Positions 10,568 through 22,292 of a stretch of DNA of 64,000 nucleotides are shown in pieces. The stretch is from Batkoa obscura (lineage: Eukaryota > Entomophthoromycota > Entomophthoromycetes > Entomophthorales > Batkoaceae). How positions within the stretch are numbered: position 1 is the stretch's first letter; each line of letters opens with the position of its first letter. The position numbers and the translations under genes were made by a program. The stretch spans positions 62,001-126,000 of the forward strand of contig JASVEC010000018.1 in assembly GCA_030770535.1 (NCBI GenBank). Reading direction: 5' to 3'. The notes below the pieces were generated by a model that saw only the letters and a program-made list of their open reading frames with translations, was not told the origin of the DNA and did not search any database.

Positions 10568-12646
10568 TTTAGATAAAGTTAAAGAGTAAATGTCATTAAA
10601 GTTGTTTTTATATTCTCCTATCTTCGTTGGTCTTAAATTTGAAGTGTTATTATCTGATATAAATTTATGATATTTTGTGTAATAACTTGTTAATTCCTTA
10701 TCAAATTTAATTTTGACAAATCACTTGCCAAATAAAGATAAAAGACCCTTTATTATCCAATTAAAAAGATATAATTTTCAAATTATTACACAAGGATTCT
10801 TAAAAATTCCCACAGCATATGATAATTGAATCAGCCAGAATCTACTTTTTATTAATAAAAGTAATTGATTTGTGGTTATCAGTAAATACTTTTATTATTC
10901 TCGTTTAGCCTAAAGAATAACCTTTTATCATTTCATTTTTATCAATTCTATGTCGTTATTTCCTCAAGATAAATACATATTCTTAATAAAGTAATATGTT
11001 CTTTTTGGCTTCCTTATCTGCTCATATAAATTTAAATGTAGGGCAACAATCATTTCTCTTTATCTATAACGTTAATTTATCCTAATTTAATACAAACTTA
11101 TATATTTTTATTATAAAATAAAGTTTATTTAAAGTGATGATATAAGGCTTAGATTGTTATTATATTTTTAGTTTCAGTTTTAATATTACTAATCAACTAA
11201 ATAAATTAAAATAAGTTTTAGAATATGGGGATGTATTTTTTATTTAAGAATTCTACTAACAAATTTTCCACTTAAATAGCACTTAAAAGATAAAAAAAGT
11301 AATGAAAAAAACATACCCACATCTTACAGCACCTATTTCGGTTATCAAATATTGATCTTTGAATTGGCATATAAAGTATCTAATTTTAGGTATATTTTTA
11401 TTATAGAACAATCTTATAAAATTGAGCAAATGTTATTTTTGTATGATAGTAACAAATTGACTTGTTGGTAAAGAAAACAAGGTGTTTATGGCCAAATATT
11501 AAAGTTATGGGTATAATTTAGTATTTTTATTTCTAATAAAAGATCAAAGTAGAAATTGAATTGAAAACTCTGATTGAATAATAAGCTGATTGTGCCATCT
11601 AGACAGTAAACCAATTTTAATTTAAGTTTTAACTATTATTTGAAAATTAGTCATAAAATCCCCAAAGTAAGATGAAATAATTTTAAAAGCAAGCCAATGA
11701 TTCTGGAAAAAGGTATCAGCTATACTTACTAAATGGGCATAATTTTTTTTGCTCACTAAAAATATACCTTTTATTTACTTGTTGCAAAAAAATATATTGC
11801 GGAATCTAAGTTGTTCTTTAGAAAGGATCTGATCTCACTGGTTTTTACACTATACTCCGATTGGTAAAGAATTGTTAAAGTAGGCAACTTTAAATTGAAA
11901 TGATATTTGCAGCTTAAACTGAATTTTATTACAAGAATATCAGTTGCTCGGTTGAAGGTAGTTCTACTGTTTTCGATATGGGTTTATGGAATTTAGATTT
12001 TATAAAAATCATGTTTAGTAACTTTTATTGTATCATTTTTGCTTGTTTTTACGTTTAGTAATGTCTTTATTTGGTTTTCTCTGTTTTGTCCATTCTTCAT
12101 TCAATGAAAATTTAAAAAGTTATTGGTTGAATTATTAAACAAAAAGGGACATTATCATACATTTATGTTAAATTATTTGACTTTTTTAACTTTTATTTAC
12201 TATAGTTATACCATGCTAAAGTCATAATCTATTATTGATAGCTTTAAGTAATAGTTATATTATTTTTGTTGTTAATGTCATTAAATAAAAGTAGATTGTT
12301 AATATAAATTTCAAAGTTATTATTATCTTTATAATACTAATAACTATCTAAAACTTTAATCGTTTTAATTCTGTATCTTCTATGTAATAAAATAAATACC
12401 AACAACTATAAAACACAGCAAACTAAGCGTGTAAACAAATAAGCATATAAATAAGCACTTCCAGTTCTCCATTAAAAGAAACAAAAAAACATGACATAAA
12501 ATTCATCGATACATTTTATTTAAAGTAGTAAGTATCAAAAATAAAAGCAAAGACCATTTTAAATGGAGAAATTGTAATCTTCACGCTCTTCTTTTTATTT
12601 ATGCTAATAAAAAATATATTAATACATTATCATTTATTACTATTAA
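10568..12646. other. Long intergenic region with one MITE
   Basis: About 2.1 kb of AT-rich DNA between the NADH dehydrogenase start and the UBC4 stop. Apart from the TIR element at 11224-11322 I see no coding exon, tRNA or tandem repeat. The stretch next to 10568 should contain the NADH dehydrogenase promoter. Confidence 0.5.
11224..11322 (+). mobile_element. MITE copy A of the TATGGGGATGT family
   Basis: About 99 bp with terminal inverted repeats (TATGGGGATGTA left; ACATACCCACAT right) and the family core (TAAGAATTCTACTAAC, then CCACTTAAATAGCAC). It carries no coding potential. It is one of ten related copies in the window. Confidence 0.7.
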
Positions 12647-13448
<802 letters not shown>

Positions 13449-14176
13449 TTTATATTTTTTTAAAAAAAGTTTTTGTTTTTTTATTGAATTTTCTTCTATT
13501 TAAATCTTTTCATTTACTCACTCTCACCTAGTTTTTAGCCAATCTAATGCGAGCTTGTTTACCCCATTAGCTAATAGTAGACTGAAAAATAATGGAGCAT
13601 TCGTCTACTTCATGATAACCAATAAGAGGTGTTTTTTATTAAACTGATTGGTCAGAGAAGGGTTCAGTTGATAGCTCAGCAATCCTAGTAATTATTGACT
13701 CGATTTATTTTTAAGCTTACTAGATTCATTGTGGTTTGATTTGGTAGTTGGGCTTCCAGCCACAAATTAAAATTTTGCTGTCTAATTTCTCTAGAAACTT
13801 CGACTGCAAGTCATTGTTTTATTAATTGAAGCTTAATAATAAAGTTTTTTTATACCCTATTAAAGAAAGCTGTTATTCATAATGTCTATAATAAACTAAG
13901 CTGAAAATAGAACTATGTTGTAGTTAAAAATTAATTAAATTAATAAGACTAATTAAATTTTTATTTTTTGTCATTTTGAATAATAAAAACTAGGATAAGG
14001 TAAAAACTCTATACATTTTTAATATAATACTCATTCAAACAAAATAGTCACATCCTAATGTTCGTTACGATAGTAAAATGAAAGCCATGAAATATAGGAT
14101 AAAAATTACGAATCTCAGGAAATGAAATAAAGATGAAGATAAATATGCATATTAAAAATATTGGTTTTAACCAGGA
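13449..14176. other. Intergenic region upstream of UBC4
   Basis: The 728 bp between the UBC4 start and the PXMP4 stop should hold the UBC4 promoter next to 13449 and the PXMP4 3' UTR. I see no gene. It contains slightly GC-richer patches near 13540-13650 but no motif I can name. Confidence 0.45.
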
Positions 14177-14889
14177 CTATTTGTTGTGCCAAATAAATGT
14201 TTTAAGAGATGACCAATAATTAGAATCAACATAAAGATATTGCATTGATGCACGTAAGGAAGGCTGTAATACTGAAGCTTCATGGCGAAATAACCACATA
14301 ACTGTACCCCAAACTACAGCTGCAAAGATAGGATAAGCATCTGGTTGTGAAATGTAATTATATTTAATTGGTAAGTTTGCCAACCCAAGTACTACCCTTG
14401 CAAATAAGTATAAAACAATCTGAAATTAAATTAATGATTGATTTAACTAAAATATAGAATATAAAACTTTTTCTTTACCTGCTTGTTTATACTTATTTCT
14501 TTACCAAAGACAACATAACCACCTAGCATACCAGCTAAAAAGGCATGAGACTTACCTTCTTTACTATGGTTTAACTTAGATAATACCAGCATAGTAGTTT
14601 TATAAATAGCTACAAAAAAAGCTAAGTTCTTGGCATGAGTTCTAGTAGCTAAAAAGATGGCTTTGATCTTATCTTTAATACTATTTAAATAGTTATGAGT
14701 AGTCTAACTAAAAAACAAAAAATAATACCTTCCACTACGAAACAATAAAGTCATCACCAAAGCGTGTGGGAAGCGTACTTTAGTTCCATAAACAATACCA
14801 TTTCTAAATCCTTTTACAATGGATAATAGGGCTCGATTATCAGGATGAAGTATAAAGTCAGTAAGTTGATGGTAGATAGCATCTGGCAT
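14177..14889 (-). CDS. PXMP4: Peroxisomal membrane protein PXMP4 (PMP24), Tim17 superfamily
   Basis: Integral peroxisomal membrane protein of the Tim17/22/23 superfamily; its transport role is not settled. Three exons (14729-14889, 14479-14680, 14177-14419) give 201 residues (human 212). Conserved blocks in order are HPDNRALLSIVKGFRNGIVYGTK (seen as overlapping halves), FPHALVMTLLFRSGS, the THAKNLAFFVAIYK helix, SHAFLAGMLGGYVVFG with small-residue packing, and AAVVWGTVMWLF. It ends LQPSLRASMQYLY-VDSNYW. For the first intron the correct acceptor is the second TAG (exon from 14680); the first candidate acceptor would bring an in-frame stop. The match to human PXMP4 runs the whole length, so confidence is high. 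Confidence 0.9.
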
Positions 14890-15827
14890 TTTATTAAAAA
14901 ATTGATTTATAGGAAGATAAAGTGATTTCTTAGTTTTAGTTGAATTTAAGTTTTAGCAAATAAGTGCTCTATTTTTCACATTTTTTTAAAAAGTTAGCTT
15001 TGGTGGCCGCGTAAATTTTGAAAATTATAGATATAACTTTATTAGGTAGTTTATGGGCTTGTGTAGTGAGTAATTTGTTATTATTGAAAATCTAAGTCTA
15101 AAAGAAAAGTACTGATGATGATAACATTAATTTGGGCAAAGAGCAATAGGTTTCTTTAAAATACATATAATATTGGGTTTATAAATTATATCCTTTTATT
15201 TTACTATTTTTTATAGTTTATAATTAGAAAATATGCATAAATTTATAATCAATAACTCTATTGAAATAAATGCTTCTAATAATAAATAGAAACCACAAAA
15301 TGCACAAGAGCTCACCTTGAAATCACTAGTCACAAATTGTATTTTTTATTAACTTTTTGTTGTTCAAATCACATTAAAAATTATTTTATTACTGATGTAG
15401 AAAAATTAATAATTTATATTAGAAAAAAGTTTCTTGTTACAAGCATTGTTACTAGATTTGATTTAAAACCTTATATGAAGTAAAGTGAATTAAATAATTA
15501 ATAGAATTGCAACTATACTAAAAAAAATTGTATTTTTTTTCAAAACCTTTTAAATTATTTATAAAAATGTCTACACATTAAAAATAAGCTTATCAAATGC
15601 GTATAATTAATTTAAACTCAAATAAATATCAGGCATTCTATAGTTCTAAAGTATAAATATTTATATATAATCGCTGATTTAATGCTATAGCTATTTATGA
15701 TTTTATACATCAATGCTAAATTATTATACCATGTAAGTTTTTTGAGACTTATAGACAATATTGTCTTCGGTATTTTGACAACAATTCAAGTTTACACTGC
15801 TCTAGATTCCTTTATATTCTCTATATT

Positions 15828-15931
15828 ATATGAGAATGTTTTTCAGTTTTATTAACTTTTCTATTTTTAAGCACTATTTAAGCAGAAAAATTGTCAGTAA
15901 AATCCTTAAACAAAAAGATACATCCTCACAT
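15828..15931 (-). mobile_element. MITE copy B
   Basis: About 104 bp, in the opposite orientation to copy A (ATATGAGAATGT left, ACATCCTCACAT-like right end, core ATTGTCAGTAAAATCC). Non-coding. It lies 56 bp from copy C in the same orientation. Confidence 0.68.
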
Positions 15932-15987
15932 CGTTGTTTTTATTTATATAAAACTTTATCAGAAAGATAAGAGTTTTGTAAAGAAAC

Positions 15988-16093
15988 AGATGAGGACGTT
16001 TTTTCGGCCTCATCACTTTTTCCATCTTTTAAGAGCTATTTGAGTGGAGAAATTGTTAGTAAAATTCTTAAATATAAAAATATATCTCCAGAT
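15988..16093 (-). mobile_element. MITE copy C
   Basis: About 106 bp with imperfect terminal inverted repeats (AGATGAGGACGT and ATATCTCCAGAT). It contains the family core in reverse (CTTTTTCCATCTTTTAAGAG, then ATTTGAGTGGAGAAATTG). Non-coding. Confidence 0.7.
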
Positions 16094-16538
16094 ATTGTTT
16101 GTTTAAAATAGTAAATTTAAATTTAAAGATTAAACAAATTAAAAAATTATTTGAACTAAAGTTGTACTAAATTCCAAACTAGTTTGTCAAATTAACATCA
16201 AAGTCAATACTTCAATGAGAATGTCATTAGTGTTAATAATGATATTTACTAACTATATAACAAATATACTATAAACATTTTTAGCTCATTTTTTAAAATA
16301 ATATGATTAGCTAGAAGGCTAGCAATATGCCTATTCATGATTAAGAAAATATAAAGAGCCTTCTATATCAAAGAATTTTGTCAATTGAAGTATCATTTCA
16401 AGGGTTTATATCACATATATACTATTAAATTTATTACCAAAATGTAGTTTTAATTAGAATACCTATGACTAAGTCCTTAAAATAGACTTAATAGTTCTAG
16501 TCGGTGGTGTTAGCCTCAAATGCTCATTTCTTACCATC

Positions 16539-16645
16539 ATACGGGGATGTTTTTTTACCTTTGAGGATTTTACTAAGAATTTTTCCGCTCAAATAGTGTT
16601 TAAAAGGTGGAAAAAGTAATGGACCCAAAAGAAACACTCCCATAT
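16539..16645 (+). mobile_element. MITE copy D
   Basis: About 107 bp with ends ATACGGGGATGT and ACACTCCCATAT and the forward core (AGGATTTTACTAAG, then GGAAAAAGTAATG). TA is present at both ends, as expected for a TA target-site duplication. It overlaps the 3' end of the HMG-like frame. Confidence 0.7.
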
Positions 16646-16887
16646 AATTTTATTTCTCCACCTGCTTTAAATTTAAAAGACTTCTTATCTCCTGGGATAA
16701 ACCTCTGGCGTCTTTGACCAGTGGCTTTACCAAGATTCTCAAACAACATTTCAGGATTCTCTTCAAGTATCTTATCTCTTACAGATCGTAAAACACGTAT
16801 AAACCCAAAGATGCTGATGTGATCTATTTCGATCTCTTTGTAAATCCTCTTCATATATATTTTCTTTGTTTTGATCAAATGCACCAT
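16600..16887 (-). pseudogene. HMG-box-like coding relic ending in a MITE
   Basis: A 95-codon open frame from the ATG at 16887. The middle (RDKILEENPEMLFENLGKA then TGQR and a GDKK turn) resembles the second helix of an HMG box, where the usual pattern is an acidic E-N-P-x-M-x-F-x-E-x-G-K followed by a W-R pair and a basic D-E-K-K-x-Y. The Trp is replaced by Arg-Gln and the first helix is poor. The last 15 or so residues come from MITE D, so the gene's own end is gone. I see no convincing flanking exons. It is probably a decayed fragment of an HMG-box gene (the family includes MAT-type factors), but chance similarity cannot be excluded. Confidence 0.35.
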
Positions 16888-17484
16888 CTATTGAAAGCCC
16901 GAAGATACCTACTTTATCAAAAAATCTATTAGATATCTTGCTTTGTTTAGCTATTTGTTAAATTATCTTGTTATTAAAATAGTAAATTTATTCAATAATT
17001 TATCTACTATAAATTTTAAAGTTAGTGTATACACTCTAAAGTTTATTTTAATTCAACATGCTCATTTTATCTTATTTTTTGAAATGCAACCCTTTCCTTA
17101 AAATTGAGGCTAAAATATCTAAAATTTAATAATAGTTAGTTGAAATTAGACATATAAAGAAGTAAAAAAATATATACTGGTCCTGTTAGTACAGAGAATC
17201 TTTATTTTATATCAAATAAAAGTAAAACAAATTTACTCTTTTTAGAAGTTGAGAATCACATGCAAATATATTAAGGTGGGGCTTAAATTAATAATTTAGT
17301 ATAAAAAAAATTAAGTTGCGTTTTAAACGATTGAAAATAAAGTTAAACTGATTATAACAAAAAATAGTAGAATCAATCTTTAATCATCAGCTATATATTG
17401 TATAACTTAAACTTATTAAATTTCGATTTAATAGTTTAATTCTTTCTTTAAACATCAACTTCGTTTTATTATAGTTCAATAATA

Positions 17485-18951
17485 ATGGTAATTGATAAAT
17501 TAAACTTAAACTCAGATACTCTACAAAGAATATTTGGGACAAGATGGTTAACAAATATAACATTAATAGCAGGATGTTTATCAACAACATGTGGTGGAAT
17601 AGTTTACAGTTTTTCTTTATATGGCCCCCAAGTTGCTTCCAAACTAGGTTATACTTCCCTACAATTAAATCTTATAGCAATTGCGGGTAATCTAGGTGTC
17701 TTTGTTTCTACACCTTATTTCGGTTATTTGTCTGATAATTATCCTACTTCAAGGTAATGCTTTTGAATTTTATTATTAGTACAATGTTTAAATTGGCTAT
17801 TTTTTTGTAAAGTGTTGGTTTATATTCTACTGTATTATATTTTGTTGGATTTATGTTAATGTCACTAACTTATAACGGCGTATTACCTTCCGCATTTGTT
17901 TTGATGATGATTTATTACTTCATGGTAGGTATGGCTGGAGGCTGTGCATATATTACTGCCACAGCAACTACAGTAAGTATTAATATTTTGTAGCTTTTTT
18001 TGATATTAAGTAATTTATTTTTAGGGACATAATTTTAGACATAAACGAGGATTTGGGATAGGAGTACCAGTAACCTTTTTTGGGTTATCAGCTTTTTTAT
18101 TTTCATTAGTTTATCATCAATTTTTTGTTAACGGAGATGAGGCAAATACCTCAGGGTATTTATCTTTCATGGCTATTTCAACTAGTTTAATTACTTTTAT
18201 TTCTTCACGCTTTTTGATTAAATTAGATTATGAAGTAATGATAGAAGAAGATAACAATGAAGCTGTTCGTACCAATAATAATGGTGATATTGATATTGGA
18301 GGCATGGATTTATTTTATGATTGGGATGCTCGTTTATTATTTATAAGCATATTGTTTATTGGAGGATCTGGTTTAATGTACATCAATAATGTTGGATCAA
18401 TGCTTCATACATTAGAAGTAGTTGAAAAAATAGATAACTTGCCACAATTACAAGCGTTGAATGTTTCTGTATTTTCTATTCTCAATTGTTTATCTAGATT
18501 ATTATTTGCAACTAGTTCAGATTATTTAGCTTATCATTTTAAAGTAAAGCGCACTTATTTCTTATTATCGTCTGCAATTATATTAGCCATTTCTCAATTA
18601 ATTTCAGGTTATGCAGGTATTCATCAAATAGTTATTTGCTCAAGTATTATGGGAATTGGATATGGATTTATGTTTGCAGTTGCGCCAACATTAACCTCCG
18701 TTTGGTTTGGTACTATTCGATTTGGAATAAATTGGGGTTGGTTAAATATAGGCCCAGCACTAGGTGGACAATTATTTTCACTATTGTTTGGACTAATTTA
18801 TGACTCAAATCTTTCCAGCTCATCAGAACTTATATGTAACAAAGGAAACCTTTGCTATAGATCGTCCTTTTTAATCACTTCTTTCTTCTGCATTGTTGCA
18901 GGTTTACTTTCAATTGTACTGATTAAGAGGCGTGAGGTAGTATTGATTTAA
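17485..18951 (+). CDS. MFS transporter, Nodulin-like/Mch1 type
   Basis: Twelve-span major facilitator likely in an internal or plasma membrane. Three exons (17485-17753, 17813-17972, 18025-18951) give 451 residues. The first helices hold SFSLYGPQVASKLGYTSLQ, a Nodulin-like signature (YxFxxYxxxLKxxLGYxQxQLN), followed by NLGVFVSTPYFGYLSD in the loop between helices 2 and 3 (MFS motif A-like). A hydrophilic acidic/Asn-rich loop (about residues 195-225) separates the two halves. The C-terminal half begins with the FISILFIGGSGLMYINNVG helix and includes FGINWGWLNIGPALGGQ. The closest described fungal member is Mch1, a monocarboxylate-permease homologue of unknown substrate. The call on family is good; the substrate is unknown. 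Confidence 0.82.
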
Positions 18952-19035
18952 TAAATTGTTTGGCCTTTTTATTTTATTTTATTTTTATTTTTATTTTTAT
19001 TTTTATTTTTATTTTTATTTTTATTTTTATTTTTA

Positions 19036-19066
<31 letters not shown>

Positions 19067-20351
19067 TTGTTTATAGGTTTAATCATGTACAACTATTATT
19101 ATCTTAATTAAAATATATATATTTATAAACTTATTTAAAATTTTGATATTAATATGGTTTAGTCCTAATATAAAATTTAACTTATTTTAATTTTACATTT
19201 AACGACAGCAAGTTTAATAAAAGGTTAGAATATGACACACATTTAATAAAAGATAAGGTATACACACTATGGTGTAAATTATACAAGTTATAGATACTAT
19301 AATTGTCAAAAATAATATCAATTTTTTAATTAAATCAGACTATTTTATAGTGCATATTTTAATTTGATAGTGCTCATAAAATATCAAATCAAGAATTATA
19401 TGTTTATATAGTTTAGTCATTAATTTAACATAAAGCCGATAAAAATTTTAAAGGGACTTTAAATTGACACATAAACTTAAATATGCTCTTTTAATAACAT
19501 TAAAACTTAGATCTTTTATTTTAGTTAGAAATATCATTTTTTACAAAGTTTAATAAAATTAGGCTGCTTTTATATAAAAAACATTTTTAATCATTAGCTT
19601 GGTTTTCGAGAATATTATCTCCTGTTAACTGGAATTAAGTATAGTTCATAAATTAATTAATTAATTAATTTAACTTTACATAATAATCCAGAAAAAAATC
19701 ATTTTTGTTTATGTATTATTTAATCATATAGCTCATAAAATGATAGCTTTTAATTAAATATTAATTTATGAGAACTCTATAACAAACAGTTCAATATAAA
19801 AGTAATGTCCAAATCAGAACTATAATACTTTGAAAGTTAAAGGTTAGCTAATATATTATCATTATATATTATACTGTATGTGCCATATATTACTACTATA
19901 AACATTAATAGCTTAAGTTTGACTTTTATTAAATTCTTTAAAATAATTGATGAGCCCACATTACACAAAATGAAATAATTAAGCACCTTAAATACTTCTT
20001 AGAAATAGTAGCGGGTATCTGTTTAATTAAATCAATTTTACTTGCAGCTATCTCCCTTGATGAAGTAAACTATTTAGCTGCTATTCTTTAGAATGACTTT
20101 GAAAATGCTTGGCTACTTCATACCCTGGTAACTATAATATTAAATGCTATTTTAATAGTGGTATTAACAGCGCATGTTTACACCATTGAAAATAAAGTAT
20201 ATAAACAAAGACAATACCAACTAAAAAATTCAAAAAATTAAAGTTGCTTTAATCTACAAAATAATAAGTTCTTAATAAAATATTTTTTTATCAGAACAAA
20301 GTTTACAAAAATCAATTAATTATACTTAATCTATAAAGATTATCAAATCAA
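18952..20351. other. Intergenic region after MFS gene
   Basis: About 1.4 kb holding the hexanucleotide repeat at its start and otherwise AT-rich sequence. I see no coding exon, tRNA or MITE. Confidence 0.5.
18965..19069. repeat. (ATTTTT)n hexanucleotide tandem repeat
   Basis: About 14 nearly perfect ATTTTT units occupy 18982-19065, with TTTTA variants at both edges. It starts 14 bp after the MFS stop codon, so it is probably in that gene's 3' UTR or terminator region. Confidence 0.9.
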
Positions 20352-20359
20352 TATAAATA
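20352..20359 (+). promoter_or_regulatory. TATA box of CAP-domain gene 1
   Basis: TATAAATA lies 43-50 bp upstream of the ATG at 20402, a usual spacing for a strong, regulated fungal promoter with a short leader. Confidence 0.45.
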
Positions 20360-20401
20360 CAGAAAACCACCTAATTTTGCCTTTTACTTTTCAATAATAT
20401 A

Positions 20402-20995
20402 ATGATCATGAAGTCCGGTACTTTCTTTGTTCTTGCTATCTTATTCTTATTGCAAATCATTTCTCCCAAGGTTATTGTAACAACATCAGTTAAAACATAT
20501 ATCGTCAAATCCGAAGAAACAATTAAAGCCGAAAAAGCACAAAAAGAAGCAAGTAGCCTATCAACCAAATCTTTCCCAAACGATAGTTATGAGATGTTAT
20601 GTCGAGTGAACAAATTGAGGAGAGAAAATGGAAAATCAGAGTTAAGGTTAGATCAACGTCTTAATGAAGCTGCACAAAAACATGCTGCTGAAATGGCTAG
20701 AAATAAAAAGATGAGCCATGTTGGTTTCACTTCAGATACCAAAGAATTTAATGCTCGTATTAAATTAAGTGGTTACATTCCTACTTATTCTGGTGAAAAT
20801 GTTGCTTTTAATCAAAAGAATATTGCCCAAGCTATGAACTCATGGACTATATCCGAAGGCCATAGAGCCAACTTGTTAGGTGATCATTATGAATGTCTTG
20901 GATATGGTATGGTTGATTTATATTGGGCACAAGAATTAGCTAGTGGTACAGACTGTTCACAAAAGTTTAAAGTTGATTGCTCCAATATGGTATAG
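20402..20995 (+). CDS. Secreted CAP (SCP/PR-1) domain protein 1
   Basis: Single-exon gene for a 197-residue secreted protein. The signal peptide is clear (MIMKSGTFFVLAILFLLQII); a second in-frame ATG two codons later would serve equally well. A 40-residue Ser/Lys-rich linker leads to a CAP domain (about 60-190): LCRVNKLRRENGKSELRLD, HAAEMARNKKMSH, SGENVAFNQ, the HRANLLG signature motif and a final CYS-pair region (ECLGYGMVDLYWAQ, DC). Cysteines at LCRV, YECLG, DCS and DCS can pair. The His of HAAEM, MSH and HRANL positions form the usual CAP cavity. Yeast Pry proteins of this family bind sterols and fatty acids. The domain is shared with the protein at 61.7-62.4 kb. Confidence 0.92.
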   Translation: MIMKSGTFFVLAILFLLQIISPKVIVTTSVKTYIVKSEETIKAEKAQKEASSLSTKSFPNDSYEMLCRVNKLRRENGKSELRLDQRLNEAAQKHAAEMARNKKMSHVGFTSDTKEFNARIKLSGYIPTYSGENVAFNQKNIAQAMNSWTISEGHRANLLGDHYECLGYGMVDLYWAQELASGTDCSQKFKVDCSNMV

Positions 20996-21119
20996 TTATT
21001 ATAGATTAGTAGTTATTTTGTAAATAGCACTTAATAAATTAATAATTAATATCAAAAAAATAATCTTTTTAAGCTTATTATCTTTTATTTCTACTTATAT
21101 TATACTGTATGCTTCTGGT

Positions 21120-22292
21120 TTATATTTCTGGTAACAAATAATTATGTTCATCCCAAAACTTTTTAGATATGATATCAATATGATGGATAGTAACCTTTCC
21201 AGGTTTTAGAATTGACTTTGCTGTTTCTACTTCATTATTTATAATTCGTACATCATTTGGAGTTAATTCAGTATTTTCAGCTTCTTCTAACTTCAATATC
21301 TTTTCAGGGTTATTGTTTGTTCCATTAGAGCTCATAGTTAAGTTTTTTCTCTCATGAATTTTCTTAACAATCTAACACATTGATGAGTTAATGTTTCTAA
21401 TTACATATAAATATTACTTTAGGTTTAAAGATAACAGATCCCTTTCTATGCATTTCAGGCAGTTTACTATAGTTTATATTAAATTTCGTAAATAAAAGCT
21501 CGTTTTTATCAGAAGAAACGGTATCCTTAATGAGTTGAGATATTTCAATTATAAAAAATCAATAGTATATTTACCTTCAAATATTCTTGGGCTTTTTTAT
21601 TACTGACTCCACTTTCGACTAATTTCCAAAAACAGTAATTATAAAGATTATTAATATGACCTATGTGTTGTATTTAATACTTTATTTAGCACTTTATAAA
21701 TTGTAAATTTACAATCGACTTGCCTCCATGATAAATAATCTTTTAAGCTTTTAATAGAAGGGTAACAAATCGCTCTCCCATCAAATGAAGGTGGGTAATT
21801 TAATTTGGTTGTTGGAAAAAAGTCATTCCAATGAAAAGTATAATTGCTTGTAAATTTGCTCACTACTGTTGATATCAATTTACTTTAAAAAGTTTAATAA
21901 TTTTTTTTTAATATTTGCTTATTTTACCTAGCTCTTCTATCATATTGTTCGGTATCATATTTGAAAACAAAACTATATGTTATTAATAATCTCGTGTTTT
22001 TTAGTGCCTTTACCTATACTCGTCGGATTGTCCATAAGCAAAAAATATGTCAGAATTATCCCTCATTACTTCAAGAGCTGCCTTGTTCATTAGATTAATT
22101 CCTCTATCATCGTTTGGTTTTGTAAAAGAGTGTTTGGTAGTAAACCTATTTACAGTTAGTTATCCAAGAATAAATAGTACTCCCTTACTTATGGAATGCT
22201 TGTCCATCAATCCTTATAACGATAAAGGTGCCTTTCAATAAACTGTCATTTTGCTCAAAATCTCTTACATATTCATATTTTGATTTTGCCAT
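21120..22292 (-). CDS. THG1: tRNA-His guanylyltransferase
   Basis: Adds the G-1 residue to the 5' end of tRNA-His by reverse (3'-5') polymerisation, needed for charging by HisRS. Seven exons (22189-22292, 22014-22145, 21928-21972, 21713-21882, 21575-21660, 21418-21525, 21120-21371) total 897 nt, giving 298 residues, like human THG1L. The start is MAKSKYEYVRDFE. Metal-binding carboxylates are in VIRIDGQAFHKF and GQSDEYSFVF. Also present are the DDRGINLMN stretch, YPPSFDGR, YLSWRQVDCHINNLYN and the SSDKNELLF segment. A 30-residue Asn/Glu-rich insert lies before the final VTIHHIDIISKKFWDEH block, which itself matches the human C-terminus. The first two exons sit in DNA where opposite-strand frames look open but are shadows. 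Confidence 0.93.

Larger units (their letters stand above)
14890..17484. other. Gene-poor tract with three MITEs and a coding relic
   Basis: About 2.6 kb between PXMP4 and the MFS gene. It contains MITEs B, C and D and a short HMG-box-like frame ending inside MITE D. Elsewhere I see only AT-rich sequence. The part next to 17484 should hold the transporter promoter. Confidence 0.5.

Noticed and set aside
22047-22241. 64-codon plus frame opposite THG1
   Set aside because: It lies entirely over THG1 exons 1-2 on the other strand and has no homology that I recognise.
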